DNA of 17,522 nt from an uncultured Verrucomicrobiota bacterium (GCA_946481225.1 CAMLNJ010000010.1:1-17522); one strand, 5' to 3'; positions 7,636 through 16,247 are shown, counted from the stretch's first letter. Notes: generated from the sequence alone by a model not told the origin. A program made the numbers and translations.

Positions 7636-8525
7636 AAAAGCCCGAAGCCCTCGCCGCCACCGTCCCGCCTTTCCCCTTGGCCTCCGGTAACGCCGCGTCC
7701 GCCGCGGGTTCCGTTCCCGTCCCGGGCGCCGCGCTCACCGCCTCGCCTTTTCCGCTAAAGACCCGGCGCGACATCGTCGAAAACTGGCTGCCTCGCTACA
7801 CCGGCGTGCCGCTTGGAGAGTTCGGCGACTACATCCTGCTCACGAATTTTCAGCGCTACGTGAAGCTCTTCGCGCGCCTGCACAAGGTGCCCGTGCGCGG
7901 ACGCGACAAGCCCATGCCCAGCGCCACCGCCGGGCGCATCACGATCATCAACTTCGGCATGGGCTCCGCCACCGCCGCCACCGTGATGGACCTCCTCTCC
8001 GCCATCTCGCCCAAGGCCGTTCTTTTCCTCGGCAAATGCGGCGGCATCAAGCATCGCGCCGAGATAGGCGACCTCATCCTCCCCATCGCCGCCATCCGCG
8101 GCGAGGGCACGAGCAACGACTACTTCCCGCCCGAGGTGCCCGCGCTGCCGGCCTTCGCGCTGCAAAAGGCGATCTCGACCACCATCCGCGACCGCGCCCG
8201 CGACTACTACACCGGCACCGTCTACACCACCAACCGCCGCGTCTGGGAGCACGACGCCGAGTTCAAGTCCTACCTAAAAAAGATCCGCTGCATGGCCATC
8301 GACATGGAGACCGCGACTATTTTCAGCGTCGGCTTTTTCAACGAGATCCCGACCGGCGCCCTCCTCCTCGTCTCCGATCAGCCCATGCTGCCCGAGGGCG
8401 TGAAAACCGCCGCCAGCGACCGCGTCGTCGACGACGTCTACGTCGAGGATCACCTCGCCATCGGCCTCGAGTCGTTGAAGCAGCTCATCAATCAGGGCCT
8501 CACGGTGAAGCACCTGGTGTTTTAG
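7632..8525 (+). CDS. amn: AMP nucleosidase (nucleoside phosphorylase superfamily)
   Basis: AMP nucleosidase splits AMP with water into adenine and ribose 5-phosphate. From residue 43 onward the product closely follows the shorter AMP nucleosidase type I recall from Bacteroidota: RRDIVENWLPRYTG, EFGDYILLTNFQRYV, INFGMGSATAATVMDL, FLGKCGGIKHR, a MAIDMETATIF segment (residues 221-231) and the catalytic-type VSDQPM (248-252). The GTG at 7632 is chosen because it forms a 4-base GTGA overlap with the preceding stop, giving 297 residues. That start adds about 42 Ala/Pro-rich residues before the conserved part, and no ATG lies closer. Translation is probably coupled to the PhoD-like gene. The small membrane protein gene follows after 38 bases. 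A related purine phosphorylase activity is the main alternative. Confidence 0.88.
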   Translation: MKKPEALAATVPPFPLASGNAASAAGSVPVPGAALTASPFPLKTRRDIVENWLPRYTGVPLGEFGDYILLTNFQRYVKLFARLHKVPVRGRDKPMPSATAGRITIINFGMGSATAATVMDLLSAISPKAVLFLGKCGGIKHRAEIGDLILPIAAIRGEGTSNDYFPPEVPALPAFALQKAISTTIRDRARDYYTGTVYTTNRRVWEHDAEFKSYLKKIRCMAIDMETATIFSVGFFNEIPTGALLLVSDQPMLPEGVKTAASDRVVDDVYVEDHLAIGLESLKQLINQGLTVKHLVF

Positions 8526-8563
8526 GCGCTGTCCGTGCGAACGCACCGCCGCCGCTTTCCGCC

Positions 8564-8830
8564 ATGCCCCTCACCGACGACATCCGCAGCAAGCCCCTCC
8601 TCCACGCGAAGGGCCTCCTCTTTCTGCTCGCCGGCCTGATCGCCCTCGGCGGCGTGCTCCTCGAATCCCCGCGCCTGCGCACCGCCGCGCTGCTCGCCAT
8701 CGGCGTCTGGGCCTTCTGCCGCTTCTACTACTATCTCTTCTACGTTCTCGAAAACTACGCCGGGCGCGGCCGCCGTTACGCCGGCTTGTTCGACGCGCTC
8801 CGCTACGTGTTCACGCGCCGCGAGCGTTGA
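8564..8830 (+). CDS. Small two-helix membrane protein, uncharacterised
   Basis: The 88-residue product has two hydrophobic helices, at about residues 15-34 (HAKGLLFLLAGLIALGGVLL) and 40-60 (TAALLAIGVWAFCRFYYYLFY), followed by a basic, aromatic C-terminal tail (YAGLFDALRYVFTRRER). The aromatic cluster FCRFYYYLFYVLE is striking. I have an unverified impression of similar small proteins in other Verrucomicrobiota. The frame is open further upstream inside the AMP nucleosidase gene, but the ATG at 8564, 38 bases after that gene's stop, gives the only sensible membrane protein. There is no Shine-Dalgarno sequence. It probably belongs to the phosphatase/nucleosidase unit. No function can be assigned. 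Confidence 0.7.
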   Translation: MPLTDDIRSKPLLHAKGLLFLLAGLIALGGVLLESPRLRTAALLAIGVWAFCRFYYYLFYVLENYAGRGRRYAGLFDALRYVFTRRER

Positions 8831-8900
8831 CCTCGCCCGGCGCGTCTCCGGAACCCCGCCGTCGCCGCGGTCGTCGCGCCGCCGCTTTCCCGCTCGCCAC

Positions 8901-10328
8901 TTGGCCCGCCTTTGGCGCGGAATCCGCCGCATCCCCGCTCCCGTGAACGCCGTGCCCGCCCCCGCTCCCAGCTCCGACTCGCTCGCGCCTTTCGCGCCGG
9001 CGGCGGCGGATCGCGCGACGTGGATTCGCCACCTGGAGCCGGTCGAGCTCGCCGCCGGCGCGGTGCTTTTTCGCCAAGGCGATCCCGCGGATTACCTCTG
9101 CTTCGTCGAATCGGGCGAACTGGCCGTCGTGCTCGAGATCCCGGGCGCGGGCCGCGTCCCCGTGCGTCGCTTCGGCCCCGGGCAATGCCTTGGCGAGATG
9201 GCGCTCTACCGCCGCGAGACCCGCGCCGCCACCGTCGAGGCCCTCGCGCCGTCCCGCCTCTGGCGTCTTTCCGCCGCGCAGTTGCTTCAGATGGAGCGCG
9301 AGTCGCCCGCGCTCGCGCTCGCCATGCACCGCCACGTCGCCGGTCTGCTCGCCGAACGGGTCGCTTTCGCCAACACCGAGCTGAAGGACCCGCTCGCCCG
9401 CCTCGCCCATGCCATCCGTGGTCTCGCGGAGAGCCGCTTCGGCGAGACCGACTGGGATCGCGCCGCGCTTTCCCACGCCGCGCGCCGCACGGACGAAGTG
9501 GGCGCCGTGGCGGGCGCCCTCGACCACCTCGTCGGGCAACTCCACGACTACCTTGCCGAACTTCGCCTCGCTACCGCCCGCCGCGAGGCGATCGAGAGCG
9601 AGCTGCGCATCGCCGGCGAGATCGAGACGAGCTTCCTGCCCCCCGCGCTTTCCGCCTCGGAGCGGGAGCGCGTCGATTTCGCCGCCCTCATGAAGCCCGC
9701 CCGCGAGGCCGGCGGCGATCTTTACGACGGCTTTTTCCTCCCCGACGGCCGCTTCCTCTGCGTCGTCGGCGACGTCTCCGGCAAGGGCGTCTCGGCCGCC
9801 CTGTTCATGGCCGTCACCGCCACCGGCCTGCGCGCCCTCGCTCCCACCGTTTCGGATCCGGGCGAGTTGATGACGCGCCTCAATCGCCTCCTCTGCGAAC
9901 GCAACGACACCCTGCAGTTCGTCACCGCCTTCGCCGCGCTCCTCGATCCGCGCACCGGCGAGATCGCCTGGACCAACTGCGGCCACCCTTCGCCCCTCCT
10001 GCATCGCGCCGATGGAAGGGTCGAGGTGCTCGACGGCCCGCGCGCCACGCCCCTCGCCGTTTTCGAAACCAATCAATACGGCACCTGCCGCGCCCGCCTC
10101 GGGGCTGGCGACACCCTGCTTATCTTTAGCGACGGTGTCACCGAGGCCCTGAATGCCGCCGAGCAACTCTATGGCGACTTTCGCCTGCAGGCCTTGCTCG
10201 CTGGCAAGGCCCTCCCGTCCGCCGCGCAGGCTCTCGAGACCGTCTTGGCCGATGTCCTCGCCTATCAGGAGGCCGCGCCTCAGGCCGACGACATCACCCT
10301 CGCCGCCCTGCGCGTGGCCTCGTCGTGA
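8901..10328 (+). CDS. Cyclic-nucleotide-binding, HAMP-like, PP2C/SpoIIE-type phosphatase regulator
   Basis: This is a 475-residue three-part cytosolic protein. Residues about 45-155 form a CRP-like cyclic-nucleotide-binding domain, with a phosphate-binding cassette around CLGEMALYRRETRAATV (Gly98, Glu99 and Arg108 in the usual places). Residues about 162-220 read like a HAMP unit (DPLARLAHAIRGLAE, then RRTDEVGAVAGALDHLV) although no membrane helix is present, and they run into a helical linker ending EIETSFLP. Residues about 255-475 are a SpoIIE/RsbU-type PP2C domain with acidic metal sites GGDLYD (Asp273), GDVSGKG (Asp291), SDGVTEA (Asp411) and ADDIT (463-464). Such phosphatases usually dephosphorylate anti-anti-sigma proteins in partner switching; no such partner lies in the window. 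The start is uncertain: TTG at 8901 or GTG at 8943 (461 residues); neither has a clear ribosome site. Confidence 0.88.
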   Translation: MARLWRGIRRIPAPVNAVPAPAPSSDSLAPFAPAAADRATWIRHLEPVELAAGAVLFRQGDPADYLCFVESGELAVVLEIPGAGRVPVRRFGPGQCLGEMALYRRETRAATVEALAPSRLWRLSAAQLLQMERESPALALAMHRHVAGLLAERVAFANTELKDPLARLAHAIRGLAESRFGETDWDRAALSHAARRTDEVGAVAGALDHLVGQLHDYLAELRLATARREAIESELRIAGEIETSFLPPALSASERERVDFAALMKPAREAGGDLYDGFFLPDGRFLCVVGDVSGKGVSAALFMAVTATGLRALAPTVSDPGELMTRLNRLLCERNDTLQFVTAFAALLDPRTGEIAWTNCGHPSPLLHRADGRVEVLDGPRATPLAVFETNQYGTCRARLGAGDTLLIFSDGVTEALNAAEQLYGDFRLQALLAGKALPSAAQALETVLADVLAYQEAAPQADDITLAALRVASS

Positions 10329-10340
10329 ATCCCCTCGAAC

Positions 10341-10366
10341 GCCCATCTGGGTGAAGATGGCTGGGC
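10341..10366 (+). terminator. Hairpin after the PP2C regulator gene, possible weak terminator
   Basis: CCATCT (10343-10348) and AGATGG (10355-10360) pair perfectly around GGGTGA, and GCCCA (10341-10345) can instead pair with TGGGC (10362-10366). It begins 13 bases after the PP2C gene stop. No T run follows, so intrinsic termination is doubtful. It could slow polymerase, aid Rho action or protect the 3' end. Confidence 0.3.
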
Positions 10367-10367
10367 T

Positions 10368-10387
10368 TACGTAGTGATCTATTACTA
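10368..10387. promoter_or_regulatory. Candidate operator-like site upstream of the PEP-CTERM gene
   Basis: The AT-rich stretch TACGTAGTGATCTATTACTA stands out in the 131-base gap before the PEP-CTERM gene. It contains the self-complementary TACGTA (10368-10373) and an imperfect 16-base palindrome running from TAGT to ACTA (10372-10387; 12 of 16 positions symmetric). TACGTAG-like half sites are known for some LuxR/FixJ-type regulators, so this may be a regulator site about 75 bases before the start codon. No firm -35/-10 pair was recognised. Confidence 0.25.
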
Positions 10388-10459
10388 GGCCTGTTCATAC
10401 GGTATTCCTTGCCTGCCTAGGGTCCGGCCCTCAGTGTCTGGCTTACAGTCGTTTTACCT

Positions 10460-13400
10460 ATGAGCTGCCGTCGCCGTCGTCGCCCCATGCGTCGTCAACC
10501 CGTCTTCCCACGGTCGCGCGGCTCCGCCTGCGCGCTTGCCCTGCTCGCGGCGATGGTCGTCGCGGCCCGCGGCCAGTCGACCTTTCAGGAAACCTTCACG
10601 GGCACCAGCGCCTACGGCTGGCATTTCGGCGGGCTCGGAAGCTCCACCGCGCCCTATCTCACCGCCGGCGTGGTTTCCGGGGACGCCGTCGGCTCAGGCT
10701 GGTTGCGCCTCACCAACAACACGAACAACCAAGCCACCTACGCCCTCCTGGACACTGAAATTTTTTCCGTGGGCGCCCAGATCCAGATTTCGATGGAGTA
10801 TGCCTTCTGGGACGACGCTCGCCCCACCCAGACCCGGGGGGCCGACGGCATCACCTTTTTCCTCGTGGACGGCAGCGTGGACGCGGCCTCGTTTCAGCCC
10901 GGCTCCTACGGCGGTTCGCTTGGTTACGCCCCGCTCGACACCGATGGCAACGGCTCCGTCGATTCCGCCGGCATGGCCGGCGCCTACCTGGGTTTTGGCT
11001 TCGATAACTTCGGCAACTACGCCGGCGCCACCGAGGGCCGCTCCGGAGGCCTCGGCACCACCTATGCCGGCTATGCCAACCGCGTAAGCGTCCGCGGCCC
11101 CGACGATGGCGACGGCAACAACGCCACCGGCTGGGAATTCATCGAAGCGAGCTCTCCGCTGCAGAGTCTTTCGGGCGGCGGCCAGATGGACTTTCCCAAC
11201 AACACCACCCGCCCCGGCCAGACCGGCGTGGATTATCGGTCCTTCCGGCTTACCCTCGACGCCAGCAATCTGCTCGTCGTCGAGATGAAGTTTGGCGCCT
11301 CCTCCGATTACATCGTCGTTTTCGAGAGCGACCTCTCCTCCTACGCGCGCCCCGACTCGTTCAAGATCGGCTTCACCGGTTCCACCGGCGGCGAGATGGA
11401 GATCCAGGAGATTCGGAACGTCTCCGTCGTTTCCACTCCCAACGCCACCATCGGCGGCTCCTACGAATGGGACGACGGCAAATACCAGATCGCTCCGGTC
11501 GACGACGACTGGGGCTCCACCGCCGGAGGCGAGGCCAACGCCAACTGGTTCTCCCTCAGCGCGCTCAACAACAACAAGACGCCCTTCGCCGACTCCGACA
11601 TCTTCTTCGGTAGTCGCCCTGTCATTACATCCGCCGGCGCCGCCGCGCGCCCGAGCCCCTACGCCAGCGTCCAGACCGTCAACCTCGCCCAGAACGTCGA
11701 GGTCCGCTCCCTCAACTTTAACACCAAATACGACTACCAGCTCGGCGGCCCCGGCACGATCACCCTCGGCGACACCGGCAAGGCCGGCACCCCCTCGATC
11801 AACGTCACCGACTCGATTGCCAACCCTCGCTTCCACCGGATCGACAACGCTCTCTCCGTCGTCGAAAACCTCGCCGTAGCCAACGAGTCCCACTCCGCGC
11901 TCACCCTCGACGGCGCCGTCGCGCTCGGCTCCAACACCCTCGCCACTTCCGGCGCCGGCTACACCAATCTCAACGGCGTCGTCACCGGCTCCGGCCCCCT
12001 CGTCGTGAACGGCGCCGCCCCCAACGGCCGCGACAGCACCGGCATCGTCACCCTCAAGGCCGACAACTCCTCCGCCTACACCGGCGCCATCACCGTCAAC
12101 GGCGGCCAGCTCGTCGCCCTCCACAACGGCGCCCTCGGCGACACCTCCGCCGGCACCACCGTCACGGCCGGCGGCACGCTCACCTTCCGCGGCGGCATCT
12201 CCACCGCCGAACCGCTCACGCTCTCCGGCTCCGGCACCTCCCTCAGCGAGGCCGTAAACGCCGCCGCCGTCTACAACGACGGCGGCGACAACACCCTCTC
12301 CGGCTCCATCACCCTCGCCGCCAACAGCTCCATCCACTCCCGCGCCGGCAACCTCTCCATCACCGGCTCCATCGGCCAGTCCGGCGGCGCCCGCTCCCTC
12401 ACCAAGACCGGCGAAGGCGTCGTCACCCTCGGCGGCTCTTCGGCGTCCTACACCGGCTCCACCATCGTCACCGACGGCGCCCTGCGCGTCGCCGACGCCG
12501 CCGCCCTCGCCGGCGGCTTCTCCACCGACGGCGGCACCGGCGGCAACCTCGCCCTCGGCGGCGGCGTGCTCGAGATCGCCACCACCGCCGCCTTCGCCCG
12601 CCAGGTCGGCACCGGCGCCGACCAGGTCTCCTGGACAGGCGACGGCGGCTTCTCCGCCTACGCCGGCGACCGCACCGTCTCGCTCGCCAATCCCGCCGGC
12701 GTCGCGGGCGGCCAGTTGACCTGGAACGCCGGCGGCTTCGTCTCCACCGGCAGCGCCCTCCTCCTCTCCTCGGAACACTCGGGTTCCACCATCACCCTCG
12801 CCAACGCCATCGACCTCGCCGGCTCCTCCCGCGAGGTCCGCGTCGCCGACGGTTCCGCCTCCGTCGACGGCGTCCTCTCCGGCAACCTCACCAACGGCGG
12901 CCTCGTCAAGACCGGCGACGGCACCCTCAACCTCGCCGGCGCCGGCAACACTTACTCCGGCGCCACCCGCATCGACGCCGGCTCCCTCCGCGGCAACATC
13001 TCCACCGGTTCCAACATCGAGCTCAACGGCGGCGTTCTCGAACTCTCCGCCAACTACGTCTCCGCCCTCGGCACCGGCGCCGGCCAGCTCCAGTGGACCG
13101 GCGGCGGCGGTCTCGCCGCCCTCTCCGGCGGCGTCTCGCTCAACGTCAACGGCAACGGGACCTCCACCACGCTCACCTGGGGCGCCGGCAATTTCGTCGC
13201 TTCCGGCCAGACGCTCGTTCTCGGCTCCGCCGGTTCCGCCGGCACCCTCTCCATCGCCAACAACCTCGCCCTCGGCTCCTCCGCCCGCACCGTCCGCATG
13301 CAGAACGGCTCGGCCGACATCGACGCCCAGTTCGACGGCGATCTCTCCGTCTCCACCGGCGGCTCCCTCCGCGTCGAGGGCGCCGGCACCCTCGCGTTTT

Positions 13401-14851
13401 CCTTCAACAACGCGGCCTTCAACCAGGCGCTCACGATCAACGGCGCCGAATTCCGCATGGTCGGCTCCTCCGATCTCGGCTCGATGACTTCGCTCTCCGT
13501 CTCCGGCGGCGGAACCTTCAAGGTCGACAACGGCGCCACCAACGACACCTCCCGTCTCTCCAACTCCCTCCCGGTCAGCCTCAACGGCGGCAACCTCGCC
13601 TACCTCGGCAACACGGGGAGCAACTCCAGCGAGACCATCGGCGCGCTCTCCCTCGCCGGCGGCGCCAACGCCGTCCAGGTGGCCCGCGGCGGCACCCAAA
13701 CCGCCACCCTCACCGTCGCGAGCCTTTCGCGCTCCGCCACCGCCACCTTCGACTTCTCCCGGCCCAACACCTCGTCGAGCCTCGCCTTCGGCACCACCAG
13801 CCCGACCCTCGACGACGGCATCCTCGCCTACGGCACCGTCAACGGTTCCGACTTCGCCGGCCTGAGCGGCTCCACTCTCGTCGCCTATTCCGGCTACGAC
13901 ACCGGCGCGCAAACCGCCTGGACCTCCACCGCCGACAACGCCGCGCCCGCCGCCGACCAGACCCTCTCCGCCGCCCGCACCATCAATTCCCTCAAGCTCG
14001 CCGACGGCATCGACGTCACCCAGGCCGGCTTCACGCTCACCCTCCAGTCCGGCGGCCTCCTTTCCACCGGCTCGACCACGGGCGTCACCATCTCCGGCGG
14101 CACCCTCACCACCGGCAACACCAACGAGCTCGTCGTCCACGCGCACAACACCAGCTCCGCCGGCACCACCCTCTCCTCCACCATCACCGGCTCCGGCGGC
14201 CTCACCAAATCGGGCTCCGGCGCGCTCACCCTCTCCGGTTCCGCCAACAACACCTACACCGGCGCCACCACCGTCAACGCCGGCCGCCTCGACCTCGCCA
14301 AGACCGGCGGCGCCGTCGCCATCGCCGGCAACCTCGTCGTCGGCGACGCCTCCGGCACCGACACCGTCAAATTGCTCGGTTCCGAGCAGATCGCCGACAC
14401 CGCCACCGTCACCCTCCGCGGCGGCACCCTCCTCAACGACAACCACCAGGCCGTCCTCGATCTCAATGGCTTCACTGAGACCTTCGCGACCCTCAACGTC
14501 ACCGGCAACAGCGTGGTCGATTTCTCCGGCGGGGCGCCCGACGCGCCCTCCTTCCTCGTTGTCGACGCCCTCGGCATCGCCACCGACGCCATCCTCACCA
14601 TTCGCGACTGGATCGACGCCGCCGACTACTTCCTCGTCACCAAGAGCGGTCTCGATACCACGACAGAGCAGGACAACATTTCCCGCGTGATCTTCGACGG
14701 CTACGGCCCCGCCGTCTGGGAGGACTACAGCTCCGATTACTACATGATCACGCCGCACGTCCGCCCCGTGCCCGAGCCCGCCACCTACGGCGCCCTCGCC
14801 CTCGGCGGCCTCCTCGGCTTCTCGCTCACCCGCCGCCGCCGCCGCGCTTGA
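10460..14851 (+). CDS. Giant exported lectin-like, autotransporter-beta-strand-repeat protein with PEP-CTERM tail
   Basis: The product is 1463 residues. A very basic N-terminus ([13 protein letters not shown]) leads to a hydrophobic signal core (about 23-38, ending ARGQS). An ATG at 10487 is an alternative start. Residues about 41-325 resemble an L-type (legume-like) lectin sandwich: [30 protein letters not shown] and [12 protein letters not shown]. From about 500 onward, autotransporter-associated beta-strand repeats recur, e.g. [13 protein letters not shown] near 647, [20 protein letters not shown] near 815 and [13 protein letters not shown] near 1248. Two related longer blocks sit at about 712-812 and 866-965, 154 residues apart. 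There is no C-terminal outer-membrane barrel. It ends instead in [14 protein letters not shown], a membrane helix and RRRRRA (1437-1463), the PEP-CTERM signal that an exosortase recognises; no exosortase is in the window. It is probably a sugar-binding surface or matrix protein, which is inference. Confidence 0.93.
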   Translation: MSCRRRRRPMRRQPVFPRSRGSACALALLAAMVVAARGQSTFQETFTGTSAYGWHFGGLGSSTAPYLTAGVVSGDAVGSGWLRLTNNTNNQATYALLDTEIFSVGAQIQISMEYAFWDDARPTQTRGADGITFFLVDGSVDAASFQPGSYGGSLGYAPLDTDGNGSVDSAGMAGAYLGFGFDNFGNYAGATEGRSGGLGTTYAGYANRVSVRGPDDGDGNNATGWEFIEASSPLQSLSGGGQMDFPNNTTRPGQTGVDYRSFRLTLDASNLLVVEMKFGASSDYIVVFESDLSSYARPDSFKIGFTGSTGGEMEIQEIRNVSVVSTPNATIGGSYEWDDGKYQIAPVDDDWGSTAGGEANANWFSLSALNNNKTPFADSDIFFGSRPVITSAGAAARPSPYASVQTVNLAQNVEVRSLNFNTKYDYQLGGPGTITLGDTGKAGTPSINVTDSIANPRFHRIDNALSVVENLAVANESHSALTLDGAVALGSNTLATSGAGYTNLNGVVTGSGPLVVNGAAPNGRDSTGIVTLKADNSSAYTGAITVNGGQLVALHNGALGDTSAGTTVTAGGTLTFRGGISTAEPLTLSGSGTSLSEAVNAAAVYNDGGDNTLSGSITLAANSSIHSRAGNLSITGSIGQSGGARSLTKTGEGVVTLGGSSASYTGSTIVTDGALRVADAAALAGGFSTDGGTGGNLALGGGVLEIATTAAFARQVGTGADQVSWTGDGGFSAYAGDRTVSLANPAGVAGGQLTWNAGGFVSTGSALLLSSEHSGSTITLANAIDLAGSSREVRVADGSASVDGVLSGNLTNGGLVKTGDGTLNLAGAGNTYSGATRIDAGSLRGNISTGSNIELNGGVLELSANYVSALGTGAGQLQWTGGGGLAALSGGVSLNVNGNGTSTTLTWGAGNFVASGQTLVLGSAGSAGTLSIANNLALGSSARTVRMQNGSADIDAQFDGDLSVSTGGSLRVEGAGTLAFSFNNAAFNQALTINGAEFRMVGSSDLGSMTSLSVSGGGTFKVDNGATNDTSRLSNSLPVSLNGGNLAYLGNTGSNSSETIGALSLAGGANAVQVARGGTQTATLTVASLSRSATATFDFSRPNTSSSLAFGTTSPTLDDGILAYGTVNGSDFAGLSGSTLVAYSGYDTGAQTAWTSTADNAAPAADQTLSAARTINSLKLADGIDVTQAGFTLTLQSGGLLSTGSTTGVTISGGTLTTGNTNELVVHAHNTSSAGTTLSSTITGSGGLTKSGSGALTLSGSANNTYTGATTVNAGRLDLAKTGGAVAIAGNLVVGDASGTDTVKLLGSEQIADTATVTLRGGTLLNDNHQAVLDLNGFTETFATLNVTGNSVVDFSGGAPDAPSFLVVDALGIATDAILTIRDWIDAADYFLVTKSGLDTTTEQDNISRVIFDGYGPAVWEDYSSDYYMITPHVRPVPEPATYGALALGGLLGFSLTRRRRRA

Positions 14852-14867
14852 TCCATGTTCAGGTGGA

Positions 14868-14926
14868 CGGGCGGGTCCCTCCGCCCGTCGTTCGCGGGAA
14901 GCGCGGCGGGCGCAGGGACCCGCCCG
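14868..14926. repeat. Large GC-rich inverted repeat (REP-like) after the PEP-CTERM gene
   Basis: Bases 14868-14887 pair with 14907-14926 at 19 of 20 positions: a perfect 13-pair outer stem, one C-C mismatch, then six pairs, around a 19-base loop. The left arm can fold alone as well: GACGGGCGG (14866-14874) pairs with CCGCCCGTC (14881-14889) around a six-base loop. Two smaller hairpins follow at 14941-14953 and 14975-14993. No T run follows, so it is not a textbook terminator. It lies between two convergent genes and looks like a repetitive extragenic palindrome; other copies would have to be found in the genome. Confidence 0.6.
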
Positions 14927-15030
14927 CGCCGTCCTTTGGCGCTTCAAAGAAGCTCGTGCGACGTGGCCTGTGCGTCCCCGCCCATGTCGGGGAATGCGTC
15001 GTTGGTTTCGACGCTCGCCGGTCGCCGTTT

Positions 15031-15459
15031 TTACCAACCGCTCGCGGCGCCCCCGCGCGCCTGGGCGCCGCCGAGGTTCGCCTCGATGCGCTCGTAGACC
15101 TTGCGCGAGAAATCTTTGTCGCCCGCCACGTCCACGCGGATGCCCAGCTCGGTTTGCTTGCTGTTTACCTCCTTGATCGACACCCGGACCTTTTCGTCCA
15201 TCGGCGTCCGCGCGGCGAGCTCCGCGGAGAACGTCTTGAGTTCCTTCTTCACCTCAAAGAGCCCGAGCTGCTTGAACGCCTGGCTCGTCGCCGCCGCCGT
15301 GCGCGGCGAGTCCGCGTTCACCAGCATGCGAAATTCGCCCGCCACGTAGGTCGCCTGCATGTCGCCCTCTTTGTCGAGCGACACGGTCGAACAGCCTGCG
15401 GCGAAAAGAGCGGCGAGACCGGCGATAACCAAGGTGCGAGCGGAGAAACGTTTGTTCAT
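15031..15459 (-). CDS. Small DUF3568-like lipoprotein
   Basis: The 142-residue product is read on the minus strand from the ATG at 15459-15457. The N-terminus [23 protein letters not shown] is a classic lipoprotein signal with acylated Cys23 in an AAGC lipobox. The mature part (about 24-135) has a [13 protein letters not shown] strand, a helix [14 protein letters not shown] and later beta strands [19 protein letters not shown]. This matches the pattern I recall for DUF3568, a family of small lipoproteins of unknown function common in Gram-negative environmental bacteria. It probably faces the periplasm. It converges on the PEP-CTERM gene and diverges from purE, with 156 bases to the purE start. 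The family call is by pattern only; function is unknown. Confidence 0.8.
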   Translation of the reverse strand: MNKRFSARTLVIAGLAALFAAGCSTVSLDKEGDMQATYVAGEFRMLVNADSPRTAAATSQAFKQLGLFEVKKELKTFSAELAARTPMDEKVRVSIKEVNSKQTELGIRVDVAGDKDFSRKVYERIEANLGGAQARGGAASGW

Positions 15460-15615
15460 GGCGTGGATTCGGACCGCCGCTTCTGCGTTCGGTGCCCCGC
15501 CGCGTCAACTTTCCCGCGCGAGCCCGCGCCAGGTCGTTTCTCTGTCTTTCCCGAACTCCCCGGCGTCATTTTAGGCTTTTTTCGCCACCCGCCCGCGTCC
15601 CATCCTCCCCGCCTT

Positions 15616-16101
15616 ATGTCGCAACCACTCGTCGGCCTCATCATGGGCAGCACCTCGGACTGGGAGACCATGCAGCATGCCGCCGCCACGCTCGAAAAGC
15701 TCGGCGTGCCCTACGAGAAGGACGTCGTCAGCGCCCACCGCACGCCCGACAAGATGGCCGACTACGCCAAGACCGCCGAATCGCGCGGCCTCCGCGTCAT
15801 CATCGCCGGCGCCGGCGGCGCCGCCCACCTCCCCGGCATGACCGCCGCCTTCACCGCGCTCCCCGTCCTTGGCGTCCCCGTCGAGAGCCACAGCCTCAGG
15901 GGCCAGGACAGCCTCCTTTCCATCGTGCAAATGCCCGGCGGCGTCCCCGTCGGCACCTTCGCCATCGGCAAGGCCGGCGCGATCAACGCCGCCCTCTTCG
16001 CCGCCGCCATCCTCGCCGGCACCGACGCGAAAATCCGCGCCGCCCTCCACGCCTTCCGCGCCGCCCAGACCGAGACCGTCCTCGCCGCCAAGCTGCCCTG
16101 A
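15616..16101 (+). CDS. purE: N5-carboxyaminoimidazole ribonucleotide mutase PurE (class I)
   Basis: Class I PurE moves the carboxyl group of N5-CAIR to give CAIR in de novo purine synthesis. The 161-residue product carries the family landmarks: [10 protein letters not shown] (residues 10-19), SAHRTPDKM with catalytic His41, [12 protein letters not shown] (65-75), and [20 protein letters not shown] leading to [13 protein letters not shown] (106-118). The MPGGVPVGT segment and the purK neighbour mark it as the mutase rather than the class II carboxylase. The ATG at 15616 is preferred although the frame is open upstream, because conserved sequence starts at once. The leader is pyrimidine-rich with no Shine-Dalgarno sequence. 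purK follows after a 146-base gap with inverted repeats. Confidence 0.96.
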   Translation: MSQPLVGLIMGSTSDWETMQHAAATLEKLGVPYEKDVVSAHRTPDKMADYAKTAESRGLRVIIAGAGGAAHLPGMTAAFTALPVLGVPVESHSLRGQDSLLSIVQMPGGVPVGTFAIGKAGAINAALFAAAILAGTDAKIRAALHAFRAAQTETVLAAKLP

Positions 16102-16129
16102 TACCAGAACAGCAGAACGAAAGCGGGCA

Positions 16130-16207
16130 GAACGACAGAAAGATTTTGGCCCCGGACACATCCCCGCTCCGATCTTTCGCCCTTTAATCACGTTTCTTCT
16201 GTCGTTC
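16130..16207. repeat. Inverted repeats in the purE-purK gap
   Basis: GAACGACAGAA (16130-16140) is perfectly complementary to TTCTGTCGTTC (16197-16207), 11 pairs around 56 bases. A competing inner stem pairs GAAAGAT (16138-16144) with ATCTTTC (16172-16178). GCAGAACGA also occurs twice directly, at 16112-16120 and 16127-16135. The right arm runs into a pyrimidine-rich tract up to the purK ATG. This could be a dispersed repeat or a leader structure that affects purK; nothing in the sequence decides between them. Confidence 0.5.
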
Positions 16208-16247
16208 CGTCGCTCTGTCTTCTGTCGCTCTTCCTCTCCTCCTTCTC

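Noticed and set aside
8547..8890. Direct repeat CGCCGCCGCTTTCC at 8547-8560 and 8877-8890, both near start codons
   Set aside because: Fourteen bases of GC-rich simple sequence in a high-GC window can recur by chance; no other support for an element.
8811..10346. Minus-strand open frame of 511 codons opposite the cNMP/PP2C gene
   Set aside because: Same shadow pattern; the sense strand carries clear domain motifs.
13093..14478. Plus-strand frame of 461 codons, extremely rich in Arg and His
   Set aside because: A frame-shifted reading of the repetitive PEP-CTERM coding sequence; the composition is an artefact of GCC/GGC-rich codons.
10600..14500. Short recurring GGCGCCGGC/TCCGGC strings that could suggest a CRISPR-like or satellite array
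   Set aside because: They are irregularly spaced, in frame and encode the Gly/Ala/Ser-rich beta repeats; there is no repeat-spacer structure.
10694..15037. Minus-strand open frame of 1447 codons opposite the PEP-CTERM gene
   Set aside because: Its product is a monotonous Gly/Ala/Glu/Asp/Val string with no domain. It is open because the sense codons mostly end in C, which makes antisense codons start with G and avoids stops. The sense frame has a signal peptide, repeats and a PEP-CTERM tail.
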